From contig OY987245.1 of assembly GCA_963920765.1 (NCBI GenBank), positions 7,580,727 to 7,644,726 of the forward strand: 64,000 bases of DNA. Reading direction: 5' to 3'. Each line of letters starts with the position of its first letter. Position 1 is the stretch's first letter. A program made the position numbers and the translations under genes. Below are positions 48,829-60,749 of this stretch, piece after piece. Source of the DNA: Ulota crispa. Lineage: Eukaryota; Streptophyta; Bryopsida; Orthotrichales; Orthotrichaceae. Under the pieces are notes generated by a model. It was not told the origin of the DNA, did no database searches, and saw only the letters and a program-made list of their open reading frames with translations.

Positions 48829-50899
48829 GTTTACAACTTTGGAAGATGATATAATTGAGCAACGCCAAATAAGGGACAAATTATTACTTTACCCTTCTTT
48901 GTAAAATTTTGAACCTTTTCCATCATGACCCAAAAACATGGATGTGAAGTGAATAGAGCCCCAAGCTCTTATTCATCCAAGTGGGAGGCAACGAGGTGTT
49001 AGTTCACCTTGGCCTTGTTTCTTGGCTTTTCTGATTTTGATTGCTCATCTAGGTTGGTCCTAACTCTTAATTGTTGAAGTTACCAAAGCCACGAAATGGC
49101 TAAGAGCTAATCGAATTGGGTTTACAAGGGCAAGTGTTTTGTTATTGGGCAATTTTTTGCTCGAATGCAAGACAATCCTTTTTAGAGAACATTTGGCTGT
49201 AAGTTATTCCTTTTTTCAGTAGCCAAAATGCTTCATAATCTTGAGATGGAATAGCTACTTTTGGACAAATATAGACAATTTTTGACTCAAAAACAAGTTT
49301 TTGTTTCGTGTCCATGGATGTAAACAACTACATCATTCTAGCAAAGATTGCTTTTGCATTGGCCAAATTAGGTGAAAAGAAAAAAAAGCACTTGTACAAG
49401 GTGTGTAGCTTGTAGTTTTGAAACTTTCAAGGCAAATTAAATTATGGTCGCAAAGATTTCATAAGCAAGTATTTTTCTTCTTAGGTCTCTAAAAAAATTG
49501 GTTCAAAGCCTTGCACAAAAGTTCCAAGGCAGCCAATGTTAAAATAAGTCACAAGATTGAAAAACATACTAGATTTGCTTTCTAAGCATATTTGAGTATA
49601 CTTCATCCATTTCATGCATCTCCAACAATAATTGTTTGTAGTTATCCACCATCCACATTCTGAAGGCTGACAATCTGCGTATTTCTTTTTGGCAAAAAAA
49701 CAGCCAAATAGCACCAGGTTTTTGGCTTTGGCAATTGGGTCCTTGGAAAAAATTGCTCAAATTTTTTACATTAAGTCAAATTATCTCCCTCCACGACGGA
49801 TTAATCGCCATATAGCTTTGCCTGTCACTCCTATTGTCACCAAAGTTGCCAGTTGGTTTTGCAAACAAGACCGGTGCGTTGTGAGTGGCTTTGCCACTTT
49901 GCACTGGCGCATTGTTGCCTGTTGCTTATTCCTCTTTGGTCGTTGCTTTCAAAGCGCCAATTTGCAAGCTCTTAAGTGTGCTTCCCACCTAAGTTATGGA
50001 TCTATTTATGTCAATGCAATCTTTGCAAATTGCCTTGTTACTCGTGTGATTGCCAATTTTATAGTTGTGCTAGATACGTGCTGCTTCAAGACTTACAACA
50101 ATGGTGATTGGTGGTTGCGCAACGGGAGTGCAAGACAGTCATTATAGTAAAACTTTGAAGTTGTTGTTGTTGATGAGAAGCTTACGAAGTTACAATGTGC
50201 TAGTTTGGGGTTTTATTGTGTGCTAGTTGATGAGAGGCTTACGGAGTTACCATGTGCTAGTTTAGGGTTTCATTGTGTGTTTAATTGCTCATTTTTTCTT
50301 TTTTGTGCAATTGCAATAGTATGTAGAGAGATTGTCATGTTTGTTTTGGGTCTTTGAAGTTCCTTTTTTGTAGGAACTTTGAATTCAAATCCAACCACAA
50401 GTAACAAAAGTATGCTAAAAATTGTATTACTGTAGCCATTAGGAAGCAAAAATACTTTAAAAATTGTGTTATTGTAGGCATTGAAATTATACTCCTCATC
50501 AAGACATTGCGCCTATACTTGTATTCAAAGATTTTACTTTGTCGCTAGAATACTACCTTCACTTTTCACTCGATGCCATACATTTCTCCTTCCGAAACAA
50601 ACAATTACATGTCCAACTTTGTATTTTTCAAACAAGGAGGCATAGTGGCTGACCACCAAAAACAAACAAAAAAAATGCCCTGCTGACAATGTTTGGGTTA
50701 AGAGAGAGTTGTTGGGATTTTTTATTTCATTTCTTAATGTTTTAATCCTGGAATTAGGTGAACCGTTTAGTTCTTGCTCAACACTGTCACAATGCCCTGT
50801 CACAGTGACCTATTTTTCACAATAGTCTTGAAATGGGTACAATACCAGTACCTTATTAGGAAGTTGGCCTATTTGACACATGTAGAAACTTTATTCATT
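48829..50899. other. No gene recognised; one unidentified 152-codon frame
   Basis: The + frame at 49689-50147 (152 codons) covers a moderately G/C-richer stretch but matches no family I know. The rest is AT-rich. A 57-bp duplication lies at 50169-50282. Confidence 0.35.
50169..50282 (+). repeat. 57-bp imperfect tandem duplication
   Basis: Units start at 50169 and 50226 with 'gttgatgaga.gcttacg' and differ at a few positions. Confidence 0.75.
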
Positions 50900-51659
50900 T
50901 TAACCCCTGAGCGTCCCACAGACAATATACTATCTCTAGGGATTAGAAATGTTTATTTGAGGAATTAGATTTATTTTTTTGATCTTGTTATAAACTACAA
51001 TTATGAAGGCATTCAAGTTGTGCATGCTAATGGAGTAATGGTGAGGAAAGTCGAATGTTGTATAAGTGTTGCAAGAGATTTAATTGGGTGAAACACCATA
51101 CAAGGCGTGGTGGCAAGTAGCTTTTTACAGGCTGCAACCGGTCATTATCCCTTGCAAGCTTCCTTTTGTGTGCTTTGTGGTAGCGGGAAAGTTGTTGGCA
51201 AGGGTTCAAGCATGTTCTAAACCCTTATTATGGCAACCGTCACCGACTGTGCCAGTCATTGTTTTACATGCAATAGCAATTTGAAGCCCTAAAACTTAAC
51301 ATAAAAAGAAGTGCAATCTTCAATAATTTACAAGTGTGTGCATTCACATCTAATCTTGGTACTCACAAAATTTGAGATGAATCTAGGGCTTATAGAATTT
51401 TGTAAAAATCATCAAATAGCAATTACCTACCAAAAATGAGATTTTGTCATCACATATTGTTTGATCAAATGTTATAATCTCCCATCTTCCACATTCAATT
51501 GTTCCCAAACTTTGCAAGCCCTTTCCAAGTAGGTGTTCCATTGTTTTCAAATGGTCACTTTTTGTGGATCATCCAATTGATTAAGATATGATGTATCAAA
51601 GTTGTAGGTCTCCGGAAACCCTCGTTTTGGTGAAAAAACTCTGGGCGCCCAAGGGTTAA
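50900..51659. mobile_element. TTAA-flanked element, 760 bp
   Basis: It starts TTAACCCCTGAGCGTCCC and ends CTGGGCGCCCAAGGGTTAA. The interior shows no transposase. It is the second-longest of the TTAA group. Confidence 0.68.
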
Positions 51660-51756
51660 TTTACAATCTTGGAGTCATCATGCTATGTGTCATAATAAAG
51701 TCAATGACCTATTTAATTAGTATTTCTACGGTTCTACCTTTGAATCAATGTTCATC

Positions 51757-52005
51757 TTAACCCTTGAGCGCCCCACGAGCCAGAATGTGGCCTCTCCATA
51801 TTTGACGGTTTGTTGTCTTTGACCGTTATAATCTTTTAATCCATGCAACAAAAACTTACCAATTTTTTCATACATGTGCGGGCTCTAAGCCTTGTGCAAG
51901 ATCAACGGCTAACTCTTTCATATGTTAATTTTGAACTTGTGGTGTCAAATTACTTGCAATAAGGTCTAACATTGCACAAATTTGGGCTGGGCACTCAAGG
52001 GTTAA
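51757..52005. mobile_element. TTAA-flanked MITE, 249 bp
   Basis: It starts TTAACCCTTGAGCGCCCC and ends GGGCACTCAAGGGTTAA. It matches 40134-40373 along its length. Its right TTAA directly abuts the next element. Confidence 0.75.
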
Positions 52006-52551
52006 GGGCCGCTTTACAATAGGAGTCCTTGAGTCAAGGCCATGAAAACTTGGAACCATTTCAGCCAAAATTTCAGCCCTAATGGTCCAAGAGTGGCCCC
52101 AAGTACCCATTTTAATATGAATATAGTGGTGGCTACTCTCTTGTGTTTGAAGGCTTTGAAGCCAAAAAGTTGAGGCCACTAGAGTAAACTTTGAAGATTT
52201 CAAAAGAAAAGGGATAAATAAAGAGATGAAGGAAAGTTGTTGATAATTTTACTCCATCTTATGGTGTCAAATATCTCAAAATTTTTATTTATTCAAATAA
52301 CTATATTTTGATTAAAATCTAACAATGACCTTGTGGCCAAGAATTGGCTTCACATTTTTGAAAGACCTAACTTTTGAGGTTGGAGTTGTGTCAAATTTTG
52401 TCTCTTAAATATTAGAATAGGTTTTAAAAAATTAGCCTTGACTTCTAGTGTTAAGACCTTGAGGCTGTTTTTAGAATATTAGCCAATCAAGTACAAGCAT
52501 TCCAATGTCAATGGCTAGAAACCAACCTTGACTTGTATTCTAAAGCAATCC
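52006..52551. mobile_element. PIF/Harbinger-like (Tourist-type) MITE D1
   Basis: It starts GGGCCGCTTTACAATAGGAG, has a decayed right end, and shows TAA on both sides. It matches D2 at 58003-58554 in the opposite orientation. Confidence 0.6.
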
Positions 52552-53240
52552 TAAGACTGTCAACAATAAAGAGCTAATTGGGATAAGTTCTTTAACCCCA
52601 AAGCTTCATTGGGGACATAAACTGTCCTTGACCAATTTTTGAGGTTAAATTAAACTTGACCAAATTACTATTTTTAGTAGATTATATTTTTTTAAAGTTC
52701 TTTTTGGAGTTTAGTTTTAGCTTCAAAAATCTAATTTTGCAAATGTTTAATTATGATTTTCCTATTCAAGATTTTGTCCTTAGGGGTTCATTGCAATCTT
52801 GACTTTATATAGTGTTGAGGGCTCTTGGGAATGAGCCTCAAATACACTAGATCTTTGAGAAAAAATCACATTAGAAATTCTTTTAAAAATTTGTAGAGTA
52901 GATTTTGAGAAGTCATAAATTGATTGGGGTTATGCATGTTAGGCTCTTTTACCTCATATTTTTTTGGTGACCAACTTTTTTGATTTGACATGTGAAAAGA
53001 AGATTAAAAGACTTCAAGTCACTTTCATAGCTTTAACAGGCTCATGATCAAACATTATAATCTTTCAATCCATAAGAGATATTTTTGTATTTTCTTTTCT
53101 AATGTGATTTCTAACATGTCTAGTTGGGTTTTATACGGTTACAATTCAAAATGAACTGATACAACTTATCAAAATATTGGCTTTTAGTTCAAATTAAAGA
53201 AAATTCCTAGAAACCCTGGAAATGCAATGTCACTTTGGGG

Positions 53241-53486
53241 TTAACCTCCAAAGGTCCTATGGGAATAGTAGATATATACTAGATAAGTTGCCACGTAATT
53301 GACATTTACAACCAACAAGAAACTATAATTGGGGATCTCAAATAGCTCATTAGAATTACATTTATCTACATTCCAACTTCTTCGTTGATCTCAAATGTGA
53401 TAAAGGTGTAGATCCATTTCCAATACAAGAAAAAGATCTTATACTGCATTGCTACAAAGGCATTTTCAAACGTTTCGGGACTATAA
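53241..53486. mobile_element. TTAA-type MITE, decayed right end
   Basis: It starts TTAACCTCCAAAGGTCC. The interior matches 3469-4037 ('ggggatctcaaatagctca', 'gatctcaaatgtgat'). The right terminus is worn and its border approximate. Confidence 0.55.
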
Positions 53487-54699
53487 GAGAAGAAAGAACT
53501 TCACACTTCTGTGGTAGAACCGCTCAAGCTTATTTAATGTCCCACATTGCTTTGAAGTAGACTTTGAGCTTCACAAGTTAAAATATGGCATTTTCCATTT
53601 TAACCGGCTTTTCACAAGTGTGTATATGAAAAATTTCTATACAAATGCAGTAATAAAATACTTTTTAAACTATTGACCAATTTTTATGGTTTTAAATTTA
53701 GACCAATTTTCCTGCCACTTCAACTGGCTCACTTTGTACTGATATACAATTCTCTGTAGTCCCACATCAATGTTCACTAGTGATTTCGATAAATACATTA
53801 CATACTAATATAATTAAAGTAATTGGATACACTTTGGATTGTGCAATTGTTTTTTCTCAAATTTTTATGCAAAGGCAAACAACTACCTTTACTGACAAAT
53901 TTAAGGCACCTTTGAAGACTACCTAAAGGACCAAGCCATTTTTTATGTGAAAAACACAGAAACTACCACTTTTGGGGAAGCAAGTACAAAGGTAAGATAA
54001 CAAGTTTTTTACAAGAATTCAATCGTAAGATCTTACAGTAGACTACAAGTAGACTATAAGAGGTACACGTGGTAAAGAAATTCAGCTCAATCTACATAAA
54101 AATGAGTGAGATATTTACATCTGAAGTGCGGAAAAAAAATATTTTTTGCTACTGCTCAAAAATTTCAAAAGGCGTTGACCACTCTTAGATAAAAAAAATT
54201 ACTCTACCCAAAGTTGAGGTTTATTTTTCTCATGTAGGAGACCAAGTTAGGTATGTGTGGGAGAATTTTCAAATCAATTGGAACTATACAACACATGGGA
54301 TAAAATAGTAAGTAAAAAGAAGTAGAGAATGAATCAAAACACTAAATTGTTAAAAATATAATTATAAAAATGAACAATGCAAATTCCAATGGTTGTAATG
54401 TTGTGATAAACAATCTACATCCTTTGGTTTTGATTTTTTCCAAAATATTGAAAATTGAGTAAAATAAAGGACTTCAAAGTTTATTTTAGAGTAGAGAATC
54501 TAGAACTACCCGCAAACAAAAACTCCTCATAACTTTCATCTCATGTATCAAAATTGAATGATTCAAAGCTCCCCACGTCTACATATGTCTAAAGAACGTA
54601 TTTCAGATTTTTATTACCTAGGGAGCAGCATTTTCCAGATTTTCATGCATAACTTCTTCAATAAATTTTGGAATGAAGAAAAAATTTCATTCCCACATA

Positions 54700-54819
54700 G
54701 ATTTTTGAATTCCTCACCTTCAATAAAAGTTTCAGAAAATCACTCAAAGTAGTTTAGCCATAGGTACATGCCCAAAATCCCAATTATCCCCGAGGGGACA
54801 ATGGTCCTTTATGGATTAA
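54700..54819 (-). mobile_element. End of a TTAA-type element
   Basis: The right end GACAATGGTCCTTTATGGATTAA with an inner 'ccccgagggg' hairpin and a 'gcccaaaatccca' block mirrors the start of the element at 63341. The other end was not located; it may lie a few hundred bases to the left. Confidence 0.5.
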
Positions 54820-57800
54820 TTGTGATTTAGAGGTTGAAATTTAATTTTCATTACATAATTGAATGTATAACAAAGCAATCTAAAGTGTGCAAAGAGTGTA
54901 GCGAGCAGGCTTGTTGTTTTTTGAAAAGCTTTATTCACAAAAAAAACATTGTATGAAAAAATGTAGTATCCATAAGCAAATCCGTATGACTTCATTAAAC
55001 CCGTAAGGGCCGTTGAGATAGATTAAACATCCAAACGTGTGAAAGTGTGTCGTAAGTTGCAACTAACCAAGATAAATGATTGATGACTTTTGAGCAAAAT
55101 TCATGGCTTATTATTTATAGAGGTCACTCCGTTAATTTTGCCATTATGGTCACCAATATTAACCAACAAAATGTATAACCAACTTTTAAATTCCTTTAAA
55201 AATCGATTGTGAATTAAGTTCATAAACCTTCTAGGTAAGGTTAAGGCAGAGGACACCCATGATAAAATTTGGTACGGTAGTTCCACGCTAAAGAGTTCTC
55301 TTGTATCAATAGTCGGTGGACATTATGGACGTGGTTACAGTATATTGGGATTGCCCAACTACACCTACGTTACACCCAAATTGAGAAGCAGGACCAAAAA
55401 TTGTGATGTTTTGATCTCTCATGGTAATTTTCCTCTTTTTACAAGAGTGGAAGAGTTAAAAGGTAAACTGTCCTATTGAGAACATTTCTTTCATTTTGTG
55501 GGTACCGCACAAATACAATCTCATTTTAGTAAAAAAAAAAAAAATGCCCAAAAAAACCTTGAGAAAGGAAAATTGAGGCTCAACTTTAGAGATGTTTCGT
55601 CCGGGAGGAGAATTGTTTTGGCCAGTTAGGTTTCATAATTGCTGCATGTAGGAAATTATATGTTTTAAATTGACATCAATGTTTTTGGGGTTGACATGAT
55701 TGCTTCAAACTAATGCAGTTTTTGTAAAAGGATTTCCATTTGGCCACAATCAGCGTTTTTTTTCCTGGCGAAAAAAAAAAAAAAAAAAGTCAGATTTTGT
55801 TTATGAAAATCCAAGTTCTCTTTGCCCTAAGGAACTAATACAGATTTGTAAAATTTTATTGCCAAAAATTTTGTGGATGAAGTATGTAGACAGTCTGAAA
55901 TCATGACACCATATGGGCTATGTCGGCAAGTGTCGGTTTAGTGATATGAAAAATAATTGTGATTATGTCGCCATGTGACAACAACTAATTACCTTCCAGA
56001 AAAATATAGCGCCAATTATATTATCATATGGTTTGTTGCCTATTGGTTTGTCTTTTTTTTCTCTTGCTTTTATGTTGAGCAACCAAAGAAAATTAGGTGA
56101 AAGTGTATTGAAGAGGCTAATTTTATTTCTGAAAACTTAAAAAGGTTTATTTAATTGCTTATTGATTTCTATGTCATGAGGATAGTGTTGTTAAATGCTT
56201 GATTTTGTTGTACAAGTTCTTTATTGTAAAGTGTTTCAAAGTTATTTCACTTTGCATGTTGTTGTATGGTGCTTAGAAGTTTACCATACATTCAGATTTA
56301 GCTTTGAAATTTTGAATCTTCTATGCTTTGTACAACCGAACTCCTCTAAACTAATATCCCCTAAACTAATATTTGGCATGTCATAACACTACCCACCCCT
56401 TTCTCACACCACTATATGAACTAGTAACTCCTGTCCTAAGTATATTAGTTTAAAAGGAGTTTTACTGTACCCATAATGTGACTTTCTTAACTTAGGGTAT
56501 GTTTAGGTTAGGATGTTGTCAAAATTCATAATGTTTCTTGTGTTATGTAGCTACTTTCAATTAAAATATAATACTTTGTTGTAGGAACATGGTTGAGAAG
56601 AAATTTTTTGTGTCCCCTATATGAAGTTGTTAAATTCATGTTTGGAGCTAGATTTCTTCATCCCCAACAGCCCTCATCGCCTAAGTATTTTGTGATGAAA
56701 AATACTTTAGAAGCCTAAAAATACATGATTTGTGCAAACATGATGCTACCTTGGCTACCGCCATACCTAATACAAAAAAAATGCTGGCCACAATGGTCAA
56801 ACAAAGCAGCCAAGTCAAATTGTTAGAAGGGTTCATGATGGACATTGGTGTTATTCATTATGAGACATTCACAAGATTATTAGAGGTACTTTTATAGTGG
56901 TGATGAGCCACCTAGTGTCCTTCATGGGTCATGGGAGCTTCAATGCTCTCACGATTAGCAAAAAATGTTTTAATGTACATTTACTATTAACTTCATATCA
57001 TTTGCACATTGGATGGGTTTTTCTTGCTATTGTATTCATCTCATGATTTATGCTTCAATTAGAACATGTCAAACCAGTGATTGTGCCCACAAGGGGGTAG
57101 GGTACCTTACTTCTTTTCCACAATACTTTTTCTCAATACTCACTCCTTTCATACTCTTACCTTTTGCATCTCCAGGCTTTTTTCCTTCTTACATAATTTG
57201 GAGTTTTGAGCCCAAAATATAAACAATGATTCTTGCCAAGCATCTTTGCAAGAGAAAATTAAGTCTTTATCATACAAAATCACATTTTTCATGAGAAAAT
57301 ATAGGTTTTCTCTTGCGCATACCAAGGTGCATGGAAGTTTCAAACATGAGCTCTCTTGCATGAGAAATTGAAGAATATGATCAAAAACTAGCCTTGAAAT
57401 CACTTTACAATCATAGGATTCTTCTCTTGCAAAAAGGAGCACAAAAAAACAAATCATTGTTGAGAAAGCTACTAAGTTTTAAACCTCTTCTTGTTGCACT
57501 AGAAATGTATTTTCAAGCTAGGCTTTTCAAAAAAACAAAAATTCCTATAATTATCATAGTACCATCACTTTGAACATGTAGTTAAGCAAAAAGAACTGTG
57601 TAAAGATATCAAAAGTTTGAAAATCACAAAGGGGCTTTTTACATTAGGAACCAAAGCATTATGGAGGTTCCAATCCTCATCTATCATTGGTAGGGTTTTT
57701 AGAATTAGTCCCAAAACCATCATTCTATGATTCTATGCTAGAAGCATTTTACAAAATGCTTTAATGCTCAAAATGTAAAATCAAACACTACCTTAACTCT

Positions 57801-58002
57801 AGAGCCAATTTGTTGCTATAGGGCTATTGTATAAATCTTAGAAAAATTCAGTTATGTCATTTGGTTTGAATTTGGAATGATATAAACTATATCTAAACTC
57901 TTAGCTAATTTTCTTGGTCCCCTTTCTCAATTCTCCTTTCTTGAACTTTGAAAGATTCTTAGTTATAACCTCTATTTTGGTAGCAATTAATTTCTTAGTG
58001 TT
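54820..58002. other. No gene recognised; one small pogo-like MITE
   Basis: AT-rich DNA with only short, unsupported open frames. Apart from the element at 56331-56469 nothing is identified. Confidence 0.4.
56331..56469. mobile_element. Emigrant/pogo-like MITE
   Basis: The right end, read inward, is TACAGTAAAACTCCTTTTAA, which resembles the CAGTAAAACCTC terminus of plant Emigrant (pogo-type) MITEs. The left end is a worn inverse, and TA borders both sides. 139 bp. Confidence 0.6.
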
Positions 58003-58554
58003 AGGGCCACTTTACACTAAAAATCAAGGTTGGTTTCTAGCACCTAACACTCCAAATGTTGGGTTATTGTTGGTTATTTCTTGAAAATGGCCTTAAAGCC
58101 TTCACATTAGGAGTCTAGCTATTTTCTTAAAACATGCTTTTAAAATTAAAACAATTAGATTTGACATGGCTTTGACTTTAGAAATTGGATCTCCCAAAAA
58201 TAGGAAGCCAATTCTTGACCTTAGCGTCATTGCTATATTTTATTAGAATAGGGTTACATAAATAGAAAACATTTTTTTGAGATAATCACCACAGTTGGAT
58301 GGAGTAAAAATAATATGAATGGCTCCCCTTGGTCTCTTATTTACTCCTTTTCTCTTGAAATTCTCAAATTTTGTTCTAGTGACCTCAACTTTTTGGCCTC
58401 AAAGCCTTTACACATAAGAGAGTTAGCCCCGTCATACTCATACTATAATGGGCGCTTGAAACCATTCTTGAGGTGATTTGGCCTGAATTTTTGGTTTAAA
58501 TGTCCCCAAGTTTTCATGTTTTCATGGCCTTCACTCCTAGTGTAAAGTGGCCCT
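58003..58554. mobile_element. PIF/Harbinger-like (Tourist-type) MITE D2
   Basis: AGGGCCACTTTACACTA at the left and its exact 17-bp inverse at the right, with TTA on both sides when GGGCC is taken as the first bases. A 3-bp TWA target fits PIF/Harbinger. It matches D1 at 52006-52551, inverted. Confidence 0.75.
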
Positions 58555-58680
58555 TATTCATTGTAACATGAGTGCTCAATCAAGGCCATTTTTGAGGCCA
58601 TGGGTTAGAATTGGGTTTGAGAAAAGAAGAAAAGGCTTGCTATGGCTTTGAAGCAAAAATAAAACTTAGGGTTAGAAGAA

Positions 58681-58748
58681 GTTTAGGGTTTTGGGTACCC
58701 AAACAAAATTATCTAAGGATTTAGGGATTTTTTAGGGATTTAGGGTTC
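58681..58748 (+). repeat. TTTAGGG-like telomeric motifs
   Basis: TTTAGGG or TTAGGG appears at least four times in under 70 bp, loosely spaced. Similar runs occur in MED31 intron 1 (about 7551-7595). They are too irregular for a telomere remnant and may be chance or interstitial telomeric sequence. Confidence 0.45.
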
Positions 58749-59336
58749 ACGGAGAATCCCTAAATATAAAATTCCAAGTGGATTAGGGTTTAAAGCTTTT
58801 GGGATCCACAAAATGCTAGTGAGACTGACACTATGGAGGCTCAGAACCCTAAAACTTTGACCTAAAATAGTGGTGACTTAGGGGTTCAGATTCAATTAAA
58901 CGCTAAAAAGGAATAAAGCCAAGAACAAAGACCAAAGAGTCACACAACCCCACACTCAGACTCAAAAATAAAATGCATAAATAATCGAACTTGTTTTGCT
59001 CTTAAAATAGAGCTCATTAGTGGATAAAGCAAAGTACAAAGAGTAAGATTTTGGTGTCTAGGTCTAGGCTTAAGTAATTGAAAAGTCACTATAGCCACAA
59101 CAAACCATATGGTTTATATCTCTAACTTACTAATCAAGCTCACTAGTAATAGTGAGCTCTAGCCTCAGACTAGTAAGTACATGAGAGTAGAAGTCAAGCA
59201 ACAAACCTAGATCTAACAAGGAATCATTTGAGATTCCTTGGATTCCTCCAACAAATCATAGGTCTAGGTTGAAAGCGGAGCTCGGGTACATCTTGAAGTA
59301 AGTTGCGGAGCAGAGGTTTTAGGATTGCCCCTAGGT

Positions 59337-59986
59337 TCAAAGCTTGAGTGTATGCAAAATTGTCAAGTTTATAAACCAAGGGGGCATGCATACTGCAAAA
59401 CTAAGCTTACTCTGCAGATGCAGGAGTGTAGACTTCTTATTGAAGGCGATAGAGTGGAAGTGTTTGCGGATGAAAGGGGCTGGATACCCTCGAGCCCGCA
59501 GTTGATCATAAAAGAGTCTCTTAATGTTGTGAAAACCATAAATGGAGCTCTCACGCAAAAGATACCGCCCAAATTCTCCCATAATGGACGCTTTCTTCTG
59601 ATACAGCAAGTGCCAGGAAGCCCACAGCAAGTACTTGTACTTGTTTTGGGGCTTTTGATGGCACCTAGTTGAAAAGGATGTGTTGTAGTAAATTCAAGTC
59701 CCTTGAAGATGTGTATGTCGAGCATGTCTGCGCTGGTGTTGCTGATGCAATGCTTGATTTTAATTTTGGGGTACCATACCCCATAAGTTCCTAGATAATG
59801 TTGGAGCTCATGGAGTGGGCCGGTCCACATGCCAAAAGCATTGTCAATATAATGCTTAAAATGCATCATATGGTTGTAAATGGGACCTACGACATCATCT
59901 AGCTCATTTTCCAAATCGCAAAGAAAAATGCAAGCATGCACCCCTGCAAAATTGCTACCCATTGCTGTACCTAACTTTGGTAGCAA
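59337..59986 (-). mobile_element. Penelope-like reverse transcriptase fragment (broken)
   Basis: The translated minus strand shows GTAMGSNFA, then HFKHYID, then WYPKIKIKH and a LDIHIFK block, followed in another frame by a stretch ending with RARGYPAPFI. This order fits the reverse transcriptase of Penelope-like elements. It is a fossil: only the middle and rear of the domain are seen, and it carries at least one break. No endonuclease domain or terminal repeat was recognised, so the outer borders are unknown. Confidence 0.7.
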
Positions 59987-60569
59987 CGAGCAGCGTAAAC
60001 TTTCTTGGCAAAAATTTGCCTAAATCTTACCTATAAACTAGCTTGGCAATCATAACATGGGAAATAATCTCTGAAAAAATGAATGAATTTGCCCAACCCC
60101 TCCCCAAGTTTGTAGTAGATTTGCCAGATTTTGGATAAAAATTATTAAAATTAGTAAATTTTATAAATAAATAAGCAGACGTCAATGATTCTATCCAATT
60201 CTATCCAAATTTTCCTTACCTGCTCGCATGGTGGGGTGCGTGTCATTCTACTAGCAAAAATAAAAACAAAAACGCTGGCAACGAGCCAACGAGAGGGCCA
60301 AGCTGTCAAGTTTTGAAACAATTGGAGGAGGCATGCAAAGTGCAAAGTTTGAGGAGAGAAAGGCAAGCGCAGCCCCCTCGCTGGGTTCCATTCTTCACTA
60401 CTTGCAATGTCCTCGTCCAACCAATAGGCATAGCCGCCTTTCAAACCCAAATATGGGTCGTTCAAGAAGGGCTTGGTTTTGTGCACAGACGTGTTTATAC
60501 GGCCACAGTGGAAAACCAGAGCTTTTTTTTACGAATACGGGTAAAATTAGTTCTATGTCCCTACTCCTA

Positions 60570-60749
60570 TATAGTAGTGCCTCTTTAAGATGAACCTTTA
60601 TAAGAAAGAACACTTAGCTAAGTTGAAGGAGATGACTGTCCCTAACTGTTGGGGAGTTACAAAAAATGTATTTGGTTACAATGAATACTTTCCTTACACA
60701 AAATGAATATGCTATCCAGATACCTTCATCTTATCAAGACACCACTGTA
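60570..60749. mobile_element. Pogo-like MITE, 180 bp
   Basis: The left end TATAGTAGTGCCTCTTTAAG and the right end CTTATCAAGACACCACTGTA are imperfect inverses with TA borders. The CAGTGGTGYCT type terminus fits pogo-like MITEs. Confidence 0.55.

Noticed and set aside
58681-58748. Telomere or interstitial telomeric array
   Set aside because: The TTTAGGG motifs are few and irregularly spaced, so I list them only as a loose motif cluster.
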